A stretch of DNA of 22,311 nucleotides from positions 1-22,311 of the forward strand of contig JBBDIP010000039.1 of assembly GCA_040880305.1 (NCBI GenBank), written 5' to 3'. Under the pieces are notes generated by a model. The model did not search any database. It saw nothing but the letters and a program-made list of their open reading frames with translations, and had not been told where the DNA came from. Position numbers and translations under genes: made by a program. Numbering within the stretch: position 1 is the first letter of the stretch; each line of letters begins with the position of its first letter. The stretch is from JBBDIP01 sp040880305 (GTDB taxonomy: Bacteria; Bacillota; Sulfobacillia; Fermentithermobacillales; Fermentithermobacillaceae). Shown here piece after piece: positions 13,483 through 21,900 of the stretch.

Positions 13483-16400
13483 ATGGCCTATCCTATCAAG
13501 GTAGGCAGGCGTGAAAGACTGAACTACGGACGCATTCACGAGATCCTCGAAATCCCGAACCTGATAGCAGTGCAGATAGACTCGTACAAGTGGTTCTTGG
13601 AGGAAGGACTCCGTGAGGCCTTCAGAGACATCTCCCCGATCAAGGACTTTACCGAGAATTTGGTGCTCGAATTCATTGACTACAATCTGGGCGAGCCAAA
13701 GTACTCGGTGCGGGATTGCAAGGAGCGGGACGTCACTTATTCCGCGCCTCTGAAGGTCAAGGTCAGGCTGGTCAACCAGAGCACCGGAGAGGTCAAAGAG
13801 CAGGAAGTCTTCATGGGCGACTTCCCTCTCATGACTGAGGCCGGTACGTTCATCATTAATGGCGCTGAGCGCGTCATCGTGAGCCAACTGGTCCGTTCTC
13901 CGGGCGCATACTTCTCGTATGAGACCGACCCTAACGGCAAAAGACTCTATTTCGCCACCCTCATTCCCAACAGAGGCGCGTGGCTTGAGATGGAGTCCGA
14001 CGCAAACGACATCTGCTGGGTCAGAGTCGACAGGACCAGGAAGTTGCCTCTTAGCGTGCTGCTTCGTTCCATCGGTTACGAGACCGACGCCTCGATTTTG
14101 GAGGCAATGGGCGACAGCGGTCCGCTTCGCAACACGCTGGACAAAGATACGACCAAGTCCAGGGATGAAGCTTTGGTCGAGATCTACAAGCGCCTTCGGC
14201 CCGGCGAACCTCCCACTGTGGAGAGCGCCCGCAACCTTTTCGAATCGTTGTTCTTTGAGACCAGGCGCTATGATCTTGCCACCGTCGGACGCTACAGGCT
14301 GAACAAGAAGTTCGCCATTAGGCGGCGGATAGCCAATACTGTAGCCACCGTCGATGTACAGGACCCCGTAACGGGGCACCTGCTTCTAAAGGCGGGTACC
14401 TACATCGACAGGGACATCGCCCGTACTCTGGGCGAGAACAGAGTGAACGTCGTGGACGTCACTACCCAGGAAGGGCAGGTAGTCCACGTAGTCGGCAACG
14501 GGAAGTTCGAGATTTCCCCCGACCAGCTAGCCAAGGAGAAGACGCTGACCAGAGACGACATCGTCGCCGCCGTCAACTACTTCTTCGGGCTCTTCAAGAG
14601 CACCGGCACCATCGACGATATCGACCACTTGGGGAACAGGCGCGTGCGCTGCGTGGGTGAGCTCCTGCAGAACCAGTTCAGGGTTGGCCTCACCAGGATG
14701 GAGCGCGTGGTCCGCGAGCGTATGACCATTCAGGACATTGACATCATCACTCCGCAGGCTCTCATCAACGTGAGACCTGTCGTAGGGGCGATAAGGGAGT
14801 TCTTCGGGTCGAGCCAGCTCTCGCAGTTCATGGAGCAGACCAATCCCCTAACCGAGCTCACGGCCAAGCGGAGACTTTCCGCGCTGGGCCCCGGCGGTCT
14901 GACCAGGGACCGCGCGGGGTTTGAAGTGCGCGACGTCCACCATTCCCACTACGGACGCATGTGCCCAATCGAAACCCCTGAAGGTCCCAACATCGGCCTT
15001 ACCGGGTCGCTCACATGCTATGGCAGGATCAACAGGCTGGGCTTCGTCGAGACCCCCTACCGCAGGGTCGATAAAGAGCAGAAGCTGGTGACGGATGAAA
15101 TCCTGTACCTCACCGCCGACGAAGAGGATGATTGCGTTATCGCCCAGGCAAACGCGAGGATAGGCGAGGGCGGTAAGTTCCTGGATGAGAGGGTGCTCTC
15201 GCGCTACAAGGACGACGTCCTAGAGGTCCCGCCCGAGAAGCTGGACTACATGGATGTGTCGCCCAAGCAGGTGTTCTCGGTGGCGACGTCGCTCATCCCG
15301 TTCCTGGAGCACGACGAGGGCAGCCGCGCGCTAATGGGATCAAACATGCAGCGTCAGGCTGTGCCGCTCATCAGGACCCAGGCGCCTCTGGTCGGGACCG
15401 GCCTTGAGGCTAAGGCGGCGCTTGACTCGGGCGCGGTGATCGCTGCCAAGAGAGGCGGCCGCGTAAAGAAGGTTTCGGCTACCAAAGTGGTGTTGGAGAC
15501 CGAAGACGGCAAGATAGACGAGTACTCCCTCTTCAAGTTCCAGAGGTCCAACCACGGGACATGCTTCAACTATAAGCCCATTGTTACCAAGGGGCAGTTG
15601 GTTGAGGACGGCGACGTTATCGCTGACGGCCCGTCGGCCTCCGGCGGCGAGCTGGCCCTGGGGCAAAACATCATCGCAGCATACATGCCGTGGCAGGGCT
15701 ACAACTACGAGGACGCCATCTTGCTGTCCCGCGAACTCGTGGAAGACGACAGGTATACGTCCATCCACATCGAGGAATACGAGTGCGACGCCCGGGACAC
15801 TAGGCTCGGGCCTGAAGAGATAACCAAGGACATCCCCAACGTGAGCGAGGAGCAGCTAAAGGACCTCGACGACCGGGGCGTCATCAGGATAGGCGCTGAG
15901 ATGAGGTCCGGAGACATCCTGGTTGGCAAGGTCACGCCCAAGGGCGAGACCGAGCTCACCGCAGAAGAGCGCCTGCTACGGGCCATCTTTGGTGAGAAGG
16001 CCCGCGAAGTCAGAGACAACTCTTTGAAGATGCCTCACGGAGAAAGCGGCATCGTTGTGGACGTTAAGGTGTTCACGCGAGAAGCCGGAGACGAGCTGCC
16101 GCCCGGCGTGAACCAATTGGTTAGGGCATACGTGGCGCAGCGGCGCAAGATCTCCGAAGGCGACAAGATGGCGGGGCGCCACGGCAACAAAGGCGTGGTC
16201 GCCAAGATCCTGCCCCAGGAGAACATGCCTTTCCTGCCCGACGGCACCCCCGTTCAGATAGTGCTTACTCCTCTGGGCGTGCCGTCCAGGCTCAACCTTG
16301 GACAGATCCTGGAGTGCCATCTTGGCTGGGCCGCAAAGGCCCTGGGGCTGCACATCGCGACCCCGGTTTTTGACGGGATCACCGAAGAAGAGATCAAAGA

Positions 16401-17451
16401 ACTACTGGATAAAGCGGGCCTGCCGAGGAACGGAAAGATTCAGCTCCGCGACGGTAGGACCGGAGACACCTTCGACGCCCCGGTAACCGTGGGCTATGTC
16501 TATATGATGAAACTGCTCCACCTGGTTGACGACAAGGTGCACGCGCGTTCGACCGGCCCGTACTCCCTGGTGACGCAGCAGCCTCTGGGCGGCAAAGCCC
16601 AAATGGGCGGCCAGAGGTTCGGAGAGATGGAAGTGTGGGCGCTGGAAGCCTACGGCGCGGCATACACGCTGCAGGAGATGCTCACGGTGAAGTCCGACGA
16701 CGTCACCGGACGCGTGCGGACCTACGAAGCCATTGTGAAGGGCATGAACATCCCCGATCCCGGCGTCCCTGAATCCTTCAAGGTCTTGCTCAAGGAGCTC
16801 CAGAGCCTGGCGCTTGACGTGAAGGTGCTGGATGACAAGGGCGCCGAGATAGAGATGAAGGAACTCGACGAGGACATACAGGAGACCGCGCGTGACCTTG
16901 ACCTGGTCGCCGAGGGCGAACCCAGGCGGTTGCCACGCCATCCTAGGAAACGCGATATCCCTCTCGAAGGGCCGTATGAGGAAGAAGCACAGGAAAGCCG
17001 AGAAGAGGAAGAGATCCCGGCCCTCACCGAAGTCGCGGCAGAAGAGGTCGGCTCCTTCGCCGAGAAGGCCCCCTCTCGGGACGAGGAAGAAGAGGTCGTC
17101 GAAAAGCCCCTGGGTGTTGCCGCCCCCGCCAAGGAGGAGACCAGGCTCTCGCTTGAGGACCTGTTCAAGAACATCTCAGTCCCAGCGACGGTTCCGGTTG
17201 AGGAAGATGAGGAGTCGTCAGCATCAGACGAAAAGAAGCGGAAACGCGCTCCCGTCAAGAGCAAGACCAAGACTAAGAAACCAAAGCGCGCCGCGGACGA
17301 CTTCGAGCGGTTCGACCGCGTAAGGTCCATCCGTGACCTCGAGGACGAGGACGTCCGGAAGCCCAAGGATCCCTCGGAGGCCGAAGAAGCCGTAGAGGCA
17401 GACGAGGCCGAAGAGGAGCCCAAAGAGAACGAGGACGAACCGAAGATCTGA
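13483..17451 (+). CDS. rpoB: DNA-directed RNA polymerase subunit beta
   Basis: The beta subunit, 1,322 residues, forms half of the RNA polymerase active-site cleft. Recognised throughout: INGAERVIVSQLVRSPG, the rifampicin region FFGSSQLSQFMEQTNPL then SALGPGGL, HYGRMCPIETPEGPNIG, GQNIIAAYMPWQGYNYEDAI, and GRHGNKGVVAKILP. The start is ATG 13483, just after GAAGGA and AAGGAG; a GTG at 13471 overlaps that site. The normal C-terminus with ALEAYGAAYTLQEML ends near residue 1145. Beyond it comes a tail of about 177 residues rich in Glu/Asp with one Lys/Arg patch (about 1250-1270) and a short helix-like block LSLEDLFKNI (about 1222). The residue matching E. coli His526 is Ala461. A promoter is needed after the dapA hairpin; TAAAAT at 13405-13410 is a possible -10 but I see no good -35. 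Confidence 0.98.
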   Translation: MAYPIKVGRRERLNYGRIHEILEIPNLIAVQIDSYKWFLEEGLREAFRDISPIKDFTENLVLEFIDYNLGEPKYSVRDCKERDVTYSAPLKVKVRLVNQSTGEVKEQEVFMGDFPLMTEAGTFIINGAERVIVSQLVRSPGAYFSYETDPNGKRLYFATLIPNRGAWLEMESDANDICWVRVDRTRKLPLSVLLRSIGYETDASILEAMGDSGPLRNTLDKDTTKSRDEALVEIYKRLRPGEPPTVESARNLFESLFFETRRYDLATVGRYRLNKKFAIRRRIANTVATVDVQDPVTGHLLLKAGTYIDRDIARTLGENRVNVVDVTTQEGQVVHVVGNGKFEISPDQLAKEKTLTRDDIVAAVNYFFGLFKSTGTIDDIDHLGNRRVRCVGELLQNQFRVGLTRMERVVRERMTIQDIDIITPQALINVRPVVGAIREFFGSSQLSQFMEQTNPLTELTAKRRLSALGPGGLTRDRAGFEVRDVHHSHYGRMCPIETPEGPNIGLTGSLTCYGRINRLGFVETPYRRVDKEQKLVTDEILYLTADEEDDCVIAQANARIGEGGKFLDERVLSRYKDDVLEVPPEKLDYMDVSPKQVFSVATSLIPFLEHDEGSRALMGSNMQRQAVPLIRTQAPLVGTGLEAKAALDSGAVIAAKRGGRVKKVSATKVVLETEDGKIDEYSLFKFQRSNHGTCFNYKPIVTKGQLVEDGDVIADGPSASGGELALGQNIIAAYMPWQGYNYEDAILLSRELVEDDRYTSIHIEEYECDARDTRLGPEEITKDIPNVSEEQLKDLDDRGVIRIGAEMRSGDILVGKVTPKGETELTAEERLLRAIFGEKAREVRDNSLKMPHGESGIVVDVKVFTREAGDELPPGVNQLVRAYVAQRRKISEGDKMAGRHGNKGVVAKILPQENMPFLPDGTPVQIVLTPLGVPSRLNLGQILECHLGWAAKALGLHIATPVFDGITEEEIKELLDKAGLPRNGKIQLRDGRTGDTFDAPVTVGYVYMMKLLHLVDDKVHARSTGPYSLVTQQPLGGKAQMGGQRFGEMEVWALEAYGAAYTLQEMLTVKSDDVTGRVRTYEAIVKGMNIPDPGVPESFKVLLKELQSLALDVKVLDDKGAEIEMKELDEDIQETARDLDLVAEGEPRRLPRHPRKRDIPLEGPYEEEAQESREEEEIPALTEVAAEEVGSFAEKAPSRDEEEEVVEKPLGVAAPAKEETRLSLEDLFKNISVPATVPVEEDEESSASDEKKRKRAPVKSKTKTKKPKRAADDFERFDRVRSIRDLEDEDVRKPKDPSEAEEAVEADEAEEEPKENEDEPKI

Positions 17452-17474
17452 CATCGTAGGGGGATGTGACTTAC

Positions 17475-20400
17475 GTGGACGTAAATAACTTTTCCGCCAT
17501 ACGCATAGCACTGGCATCACCCGAAAAGATACGCGAATGGTCTCACGGCGAGGTCAAAAAGCCTGAGACTTTGAACTATAGGACTTTGAAGCCCGAAAGG
17601 GACGGGTTGTTCTGCGAGAGGATCTTCGGGCCCACCAAGGACTGGGAGTGCTATTGCGGCAAGTACAAGAGGATAAGGTATCGCGGCGTGGTCTGCGACA
17701 AGTGTGGAGTGGAAGTCACCCGCGCAAAGGTCCGGCGTGACCGCATGGGGCATATCGAGCTTGCCAGCCCGGTATCCCACATCTGGTACTTCAAGGGTAT
17801 CCCGTCAAGGATGGGGCTTCTCATGGATATGTCCCCCCGGGTCCTTGAGAGGATCCTGTATTTCGCCGCCTACATCGTGACCGATGCCGGCGATTGTGAC
17901 TCTCTCTCCTACAAGCAGGTGCTCTCCGAGACCGAGTACCGGGAAGCCAGGGATAAGTACGGCTCCCGGTTCAGGGCGGGCATGGGCGCCGAGGCCGTGA
18001 AGCAGCTCTTGATGGACATAGACCTCGACAAGATGGGCGAGGAACTTAGGGTCGAGGCCAAGACCGCATCGGGCCAGAGAAAGATCCGTGCTATACGCAG
18101 GCTGGAAGTCTGCGAGGCGTTCCGGAAGTCCGGCAACAAGCCCGACTGGATGATCCTTGACGTTGTCCCGGTCATCCCGCCTGACCTGCGTCCTATGGTG
18201 CAGCTGGACGGCGGTCGGTTTGCCACTTCCGACCTAAACGACCTGTACCGGCGCGTCATCAACAGGAACAACAGGTTGAAGAGGCTCCTGGACTTGGGAG
18301 CTCCCGACATCATCGTTAGGAATGAGAAGAGGATGCTCCAGGAAGCCGTGGACGCGCTCATCGACAACGGCCGACGTGGCCGCCCGGTGACAGGTCCCGG
18401 GCAAAGGCCCCTGAAGTCCCTGTCAGATATGCTCAAGGGTAAGCAGGGGCGCTTTAGGCAGAACCTTTTGGGCAAGCGTGTGGACTACTCGGGCCGTTCG
18501 GTCATCGTGGTCGGCCCCAGCCTCAAGTTCCACCAGTGCGGCCTGCCTAAGGAAATGGCGCTTGAGCTCTTCAAGCCCTTCGTCATGAAGAGGCTGGTCG
18601 AGAAGGGCGAAGCCCACAACATCAAGAGTGCCCGCAGGCTGGTCGAGAGGGCCAAGCCGGAGGTCTGGGACGTCCTCGAGGAAGTCATCAGGGAGCATCA
18701 GGTGCTCTTGAACCGCGCTCCGACGCTGCACAGGCTGTCGATCCAGGCTTTTGAGCCCGTCCTGGTTGAGGGTCGCGCGATCCAGATCCACCCGTTGGTC
18801 TGCCCTCCCTACAACGCGGACTTCGACGGCGACCAGATGCCGGTCCACGTCCCGCTGTCTGCTGAGGCCCAGGCTGAGGCCAAGATCTTGATGGCATCCA
18901 ACCACAACCTGCTCTTGCCCAAAGACGGTTCGCCGTCCATCACGCCTACCAAGGACGTGGTTTTGGGCATCTACTATATGACCCTTCAAAAAGATGACGA
19001 CCGCAAGCCTAACGAGTTGAAGGCGTTCGCGTCGGTCGACGCGGCCACTTTGGCATACGACGTTGGGGCAATCGGCCTTGGCGAAAGGATCCTTGTCCGT
19101 ATGGAGAACGGCGAGAGGATGGAGACCACGGTCGGACGGTGCCTGTTCAACCAGGTGTTGCCGGTCGGCCTTCGCTTCGTCAACACCCAGGTGGACAGGA
19201 AACCCCTCGCCAAACTGGTCACCAAGTGCATCAAGCTGTACGGCATGGAGGCAACGGCCAACATGTTGGACGGCATCAAGGACCTTGGCTTTAGGCACGC
19301 GACCTTGGCCGGCTCCACCATAGGCATCGACGACATCGTGGTGCCAAAGGAGAAGCCCGCGCTCCTCAAGATCGCCGACGAGCTTGTAGGTGAAATCGAG
19401 AGCCAGTACCAGATGGGGTTCCTCACCGCTGAGGAGAGGTACGACAGGGTTATATCCATCTGGCGCGACACCACCGACAAGGTTACCGAGGCCATGAAGA
19501 AGACTTTCGACCCGAACAACCCGGTCATCATGATGGTCAACTCGGGCGCTCGCGGCAACCCCCAGCAGATCTCCCAGCTGGGCGGCATGCGGGGCATCGT
19601 GGTTGACCCGTCCGGCCGGATGGTTGAGCAGCCGGTAAGGTCAAACTTCCGCGAGGGCCTAACGGTTTTGGAGTACTTCACCTCCACACATGGCCAGCGC
19701 AAAGGCCTTGTCGACACCGCGTTGCGAACCGCCGACTCCGGTTACCTGACCAGGAGGCTGGTGGATGTGGCGCAGGACGTCATCGTCAGGGAGGACGACT
19801 GCGGCGCTGAGGGCGGAGTTATAGTGAACGAGATCAGGATCGACGGCGAGCTCATCGAGCGCCTTTACGACCCTATCCTGGCCCGCTTTGCCGCCAAGGA
19901 CGTAATCCACCCCGAGACGGGGGAGGTCGTGTGTCCGGCGCAGGCCGAGATCGATGAGGAAATGGCCACCGCCATAGTCGCCTCTGGCGTGAAGGAAGTC
20001 GAAGTGCGCTCCGTCCTGACCTGCGAGATCAGGCACGGCGTTTGCGTGAAGTGCTACGGCCGCAACCTTGCGACCGGCAATCTTGTGGAAGTAGGCGAGG
20101 CCGTGGGTATCGTCGCCGCCCAGTCCATCGGAGAGCCTGGCACCCAGCTTACGCTGCGTACCTTCCACCTCGGCGGCATCGCCGGCGAGGACATCACCCA
20201 GGGTCTGCCTAGGGTCGAGGAGCTGTTCGAGGCCCGCAAACCCAAGGGTCAGGCCGCCATCGCCGAGATCGGCGGGGTGGTCGAAGTGGTGGAGGCCGAC
20301 CGCAAGCGAGAGGTCAAGATAACTTCGCCGGAGGGCGACGAGAGCGTGACGGTGGTTCCCTTCGGAGCGCTGGTCAAGGTCTCGAGCGGTCAGACGGTTG

Positions 20401-20975
20401 AGCCCGGTGACCCGCTGACTGAGGGGTCCATCAATCCCCACGACCTCCTGCGGGTCAAGGGCGTCCGCGCGGTCGAGGAGTACCTCCTGGCTGAAGTTCA
20501 GAGAGTGTACCGCCTGCAGGGCATCGACATCGCCGACAAGCACATTGAGAACATCTGCCGCCAGATGATTCGCAAGATCAAGGTCGACGAGCCCGGCGAC
20601 ACCGAGCTCCTGCCCGGCGGCGTAGTTGATATTCACGTGTTCGCCGACTCAAACGCCGCGGTCTTCGAGAAAGGCGGCGAGCCTGCGACCGGAAAGCCCG
20701 TAATCCTTGGCATCACCAAGGCGTCATTGTCAACCGAGTCGTTCCTGTCGGCGGCCTCCTTCCAGGAGACCACCAGGGTGTTGACCGAGGCTGCCGTCAA
20801 GGGCAGGGTCGACCACCTCATGGGTCTTAAGGAGAACGTCATAATCGGCAAGCTCATTCCTGCAGGCACGGGCATGAGCAGGTACAACGAGGTGGACATC
20901 GAGGAAACGCCCGAGGAGGGGCCGGCCGTGGACGTGGCGTCAGACGTGCCGGCCGGAGAGGGATCTCAGGAGTAA
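17475..20975 (+). CDS. rpoC: DNA-directed RNA polymerase subunit beta'
   Basis: The beta' subunit, 1,166 residues, carries the catalytic magnesium site. The N-terminal zinc ribbon has Cys59, Cys61, Cys74 and Cys77. The catalytic NADFDGD has Asp449, Asp451 and Asp453. The second zinc site lies in CEIRHGVCVKCYG with an earlier Cys in DDCGAEGG, and the block GEPGTQLTLRTFHLGG of the trigger-loop region is present. Length fits the compact Bacillota form. The start is GTG 17475 (reads as MDVNNF, like B. subtilis MLDVNNF), 11 bases after AGGGGG; GTG 17466 is only 2 bases after it. It follows rpoB by 23 bases. The C-terminal end after VDIEETPEEGP is short, acidic and probably disordered. Confidence 0.98.
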   Translation: MDVNNFSAIRIALASPEKIREWSHGEVKKPETLNYRTLKPERDGLFCERIFGPTKDWECYCGKYKRIRYRGVVCDKCGVEVTRAKVRRDRMGHIELASPVSHIWYFKGIPSRMGLLMDMSPRVLERILYFAAYIVTDAGDCDSLSYKQVLSETEYREARDKYGSRFRAGMGAEAVKQLLMDIDLDKMGEELRVEAKTASGQRKIRAIRRLEVCEAFRKSGNKPDWMILDVVPVIPPDLRPMVQLDGGRFATSDLNDLYRRVINRNNRLKRLLDLGAPDIIVRNEKRMLQEAVDALIDNGRRGRPVTGPGQRPLKSLSDMLKGKQGRFRQNLLGKRVDYSGRSVIVVGPSLKFHQCGLPKEMALELFKPFVMKRLVEKGEAHNIKSARRLVERAKPEVWDVLEEVIREHQVLLNRAPTLHRLSIQAFEPVLVEGRAIQIHPLVCPPYNADFDGDQMPVHVPLSAEAQAEAKILMASNHNLLLPKDGSPSITPTKDVVLGIYYMTLQKDDDRKPNELKAFASVDAATLAYDVGAIGLGERILVRMENGERMETTVGRCLFNQVLPVGLRFVNTQVDRKPLAKLVTKCIKLYGMEATANMLDGIKDLGFRHATLAGSTIGIDDIVVPKEKPALLKIADELVGEIESQYQMGFLTAEERYDRVISIWRDTTDKVTEAMKKTFDPNNPVIMMVNSGARGNPQQISQLGGMRGIVVDPSGRMVEQPVRSNFREGLTVLEYFTSTHGQRKGLVDTALRTADSGYLTRRLVDVAQDVIVREDDCGAEGGVIVNEIRIDGELIERLYDPILARFAAKDVIHPETGEVVCPAQAEIDEEMATAIVASGVKEVEVRSVLTCEIRHGVCVKCYGRNLATGNLVEVGEAVGIVAAQSIGEPGTQLTLRTFHLGGIAGEDITQGLPRVEELFEARKPKGQAAIAEIGGVVEVVEADRKREVKITSPEGDESVTVVPFGALVKVSSGQTVEPGDPLTEGSINPHDLLRVKGVRAVEEYLLAEVQRVYRLQGIDIADKHIENICRQMIRKIKVDEPGDTELLPGGVVDIHVFADSNAAVFEKGGEPATGKPVILGITKASLSTESFLSAASFQETTRVLTEAAVKGRVDHLMGLKENVIIGKLIPAGTGMSRYNEVDIEETPEEGPAVDVASDVPAGEGSQE

Positions 20976-20987
20976 GGGGGTCTTCTC

Positions 20988-21644
20988 ATGAAGTGGCTGG
21001 GGCACGCTTGTTTCTACCTTACGTCGCCGGGAGGCGTGCGGGTGCTGACTGACCCGTTCGACCCCGGTGTGCCCTATCCGCCCATCTCTTTGGAGTGCGA
21101 CGTGGTGACGATGTCGCACGAGCACAGCGACCACAACGGCGAGAAGGGCGTCATGGGGTCGCCAAAGGTCATAAGGGGCCTGGATAAGGTCCAAAATGAA
21201 GTGCGCGCGGTCCAGGAGACTGTTGGGGACGTAGGTTTCCGTACGGTAGCGTCGTTCCACGATGATCGCTTCGGGGAAAAGCGGGGTAAGAACGCTATCT
21301 TCGTTCTGGACTTCGCCGGGCTGAAGGTGGTGCACCTGGGCGACCTCGGACACGAGCTGTCGCCAGAGCAAGTGAAGGAGATCGGCGGTTGTGACCTCTT
21401 GCTGGTTCCCGTCGGCGGCTTCTACACAATTGACGGAAAGACCGCGGCCAGGGTAGTCGAGTCGCTGTCTCCTCGGGTCATCGTCCCGATGCACTTCAAG
21501 ACGCAGTACCTTGCGTCCTGGCCCATAGCCGGGCCCGAGGATTTCCTTGCGACTCAAGAGCGTGTGAGGAACGTGGGCAAGGAAGTATCCATCGATAGGT
21601 GGGCGCTTCCGGAGCGCCCGGAAGTGTGGGTTTTCAGCGTCTAA
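20988..21644 (+). CDS. metallo-beta-lactamase fold hydrolase (UlaG/YtkL-like)
   Basis: A 218-residue metal-dependent hydrolase of the beta-lactamase superfamily, the compact group often called UPF0173 or Lactamase_B_3. The metal motif HEHSDH (His44, His46, Asp48, His49) is clear, with GDLGH near residue 120 and VPMHFKTQY near residue 165 supplying the other ligands. It begins MKWLGHACFYL, typical of this group, with no signal peptide. ATG 20988 lies 12 bases after the rpoC stop, with AGGGGG in between, so it is very probably cotranscribed with rpoBC, and a strong terminator follows it. Substrate is unknown in this family. Its position, directly after rpoC, is unusual. Confidence 0.9.
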   Translation: MKWLGHACFYLTSPGGVRVLTDPFDPGVPYPPISLECDVVTMSHEHSDHNGEKGVMGSPKVIRGLDKVQNEVRAVQETVGDVGFRTVASFHDDRFGEKRGKNAIFVLDFAGLKVVHLGDLGHELSPEQVKEIGGCDLLLVPVGGFYTIDGKTAARVVESLSPRVIVPMHFKTQYLASWPIAGPEDFLATQERVRNVGKEVSIDRWALPERPEVWVFSV

Positions 21645-21661
21645 CCCCGAACCTTATATGG

Positions 21662-21710
21662 ACGGCCGGAGAGTCACCGGGGGCGAACCCCAACTCTCCG
21701 GTCGTTCTTT
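21662..21710 (+). terminator. Rho-independent terminator ending the rpoBC transcript
   Basis: A 13-bp stem with one G-T pair (ACGGCCGGAGAGT at 21662-21674 with ACTCTCCGGTCGT at 21693-21705) is followed by TCTTT. Inside, GGGG and CCCC can form a second short stem around GCGAA, giving a long two-step hairpin. Confidence 0.88.
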
Positions 21711-21791
21711 AGGGCGACCGCGTTCAGAATCACGCCGCTCCAGATGACTGCTGAGCAGGGCTTTCGTGCGGTGACTACGCCAGGCCGGCGG

Positions 21792-21820
21792 TTGAAAGGC
21801 GTAGGGGCCGGTGATAGTAT
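21792..21820 (+). promoter_or_regulatory. promoter for the membrane proton-pump gene
   Basis: TTGAAA (21792-21797), a 17-base spacer, and TAGTAT (21815-21820) preceded by the extended -10 TGA. The coding region starts 80 bases downstream. Confidence 0.6.
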
Positions 21821-21841
21821 GAACACAGTATGATCAGGAAG

Positions 21842-21878
21842 GTTCAAGAGCCGCCTTGCGGCGGCTCTACGCTTGAAC
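21842..21878 (+). promoter_or_regulatory. long leader hairpin before the proton-pump gene
   Basis: GTTCAAGAGCCGCC (21842-21855) pairs with GGCGGCT (21860-21866) and CTTGAAC (21872-21878), with a TTGC loop and a 5-base bulge (CTACG), 14 bp in all. It ends directly before the purine-rich GGGGAAGG ribosome site and has no T run, so a translation or mRNA-stability role is more likely than termination. Function is inferred. Confidence 0.5.
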
Positions 21879-21900
21879 AGGGGAAGGTGCGTCGCTCATC

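Noticed and set aside
16722..17423. A 233-codon minus-strand frame made largely of Ser
   Set aside because: It is the mirror image of the acidic rpoB tail; Ser runs come from reading Glu/Asp codons backwards.
17449..17475. rpoB-rpoC fusion
   Set aside because: A TGA stop at 17449-17451 and a separate ribosome site and GTG start keep them apart.
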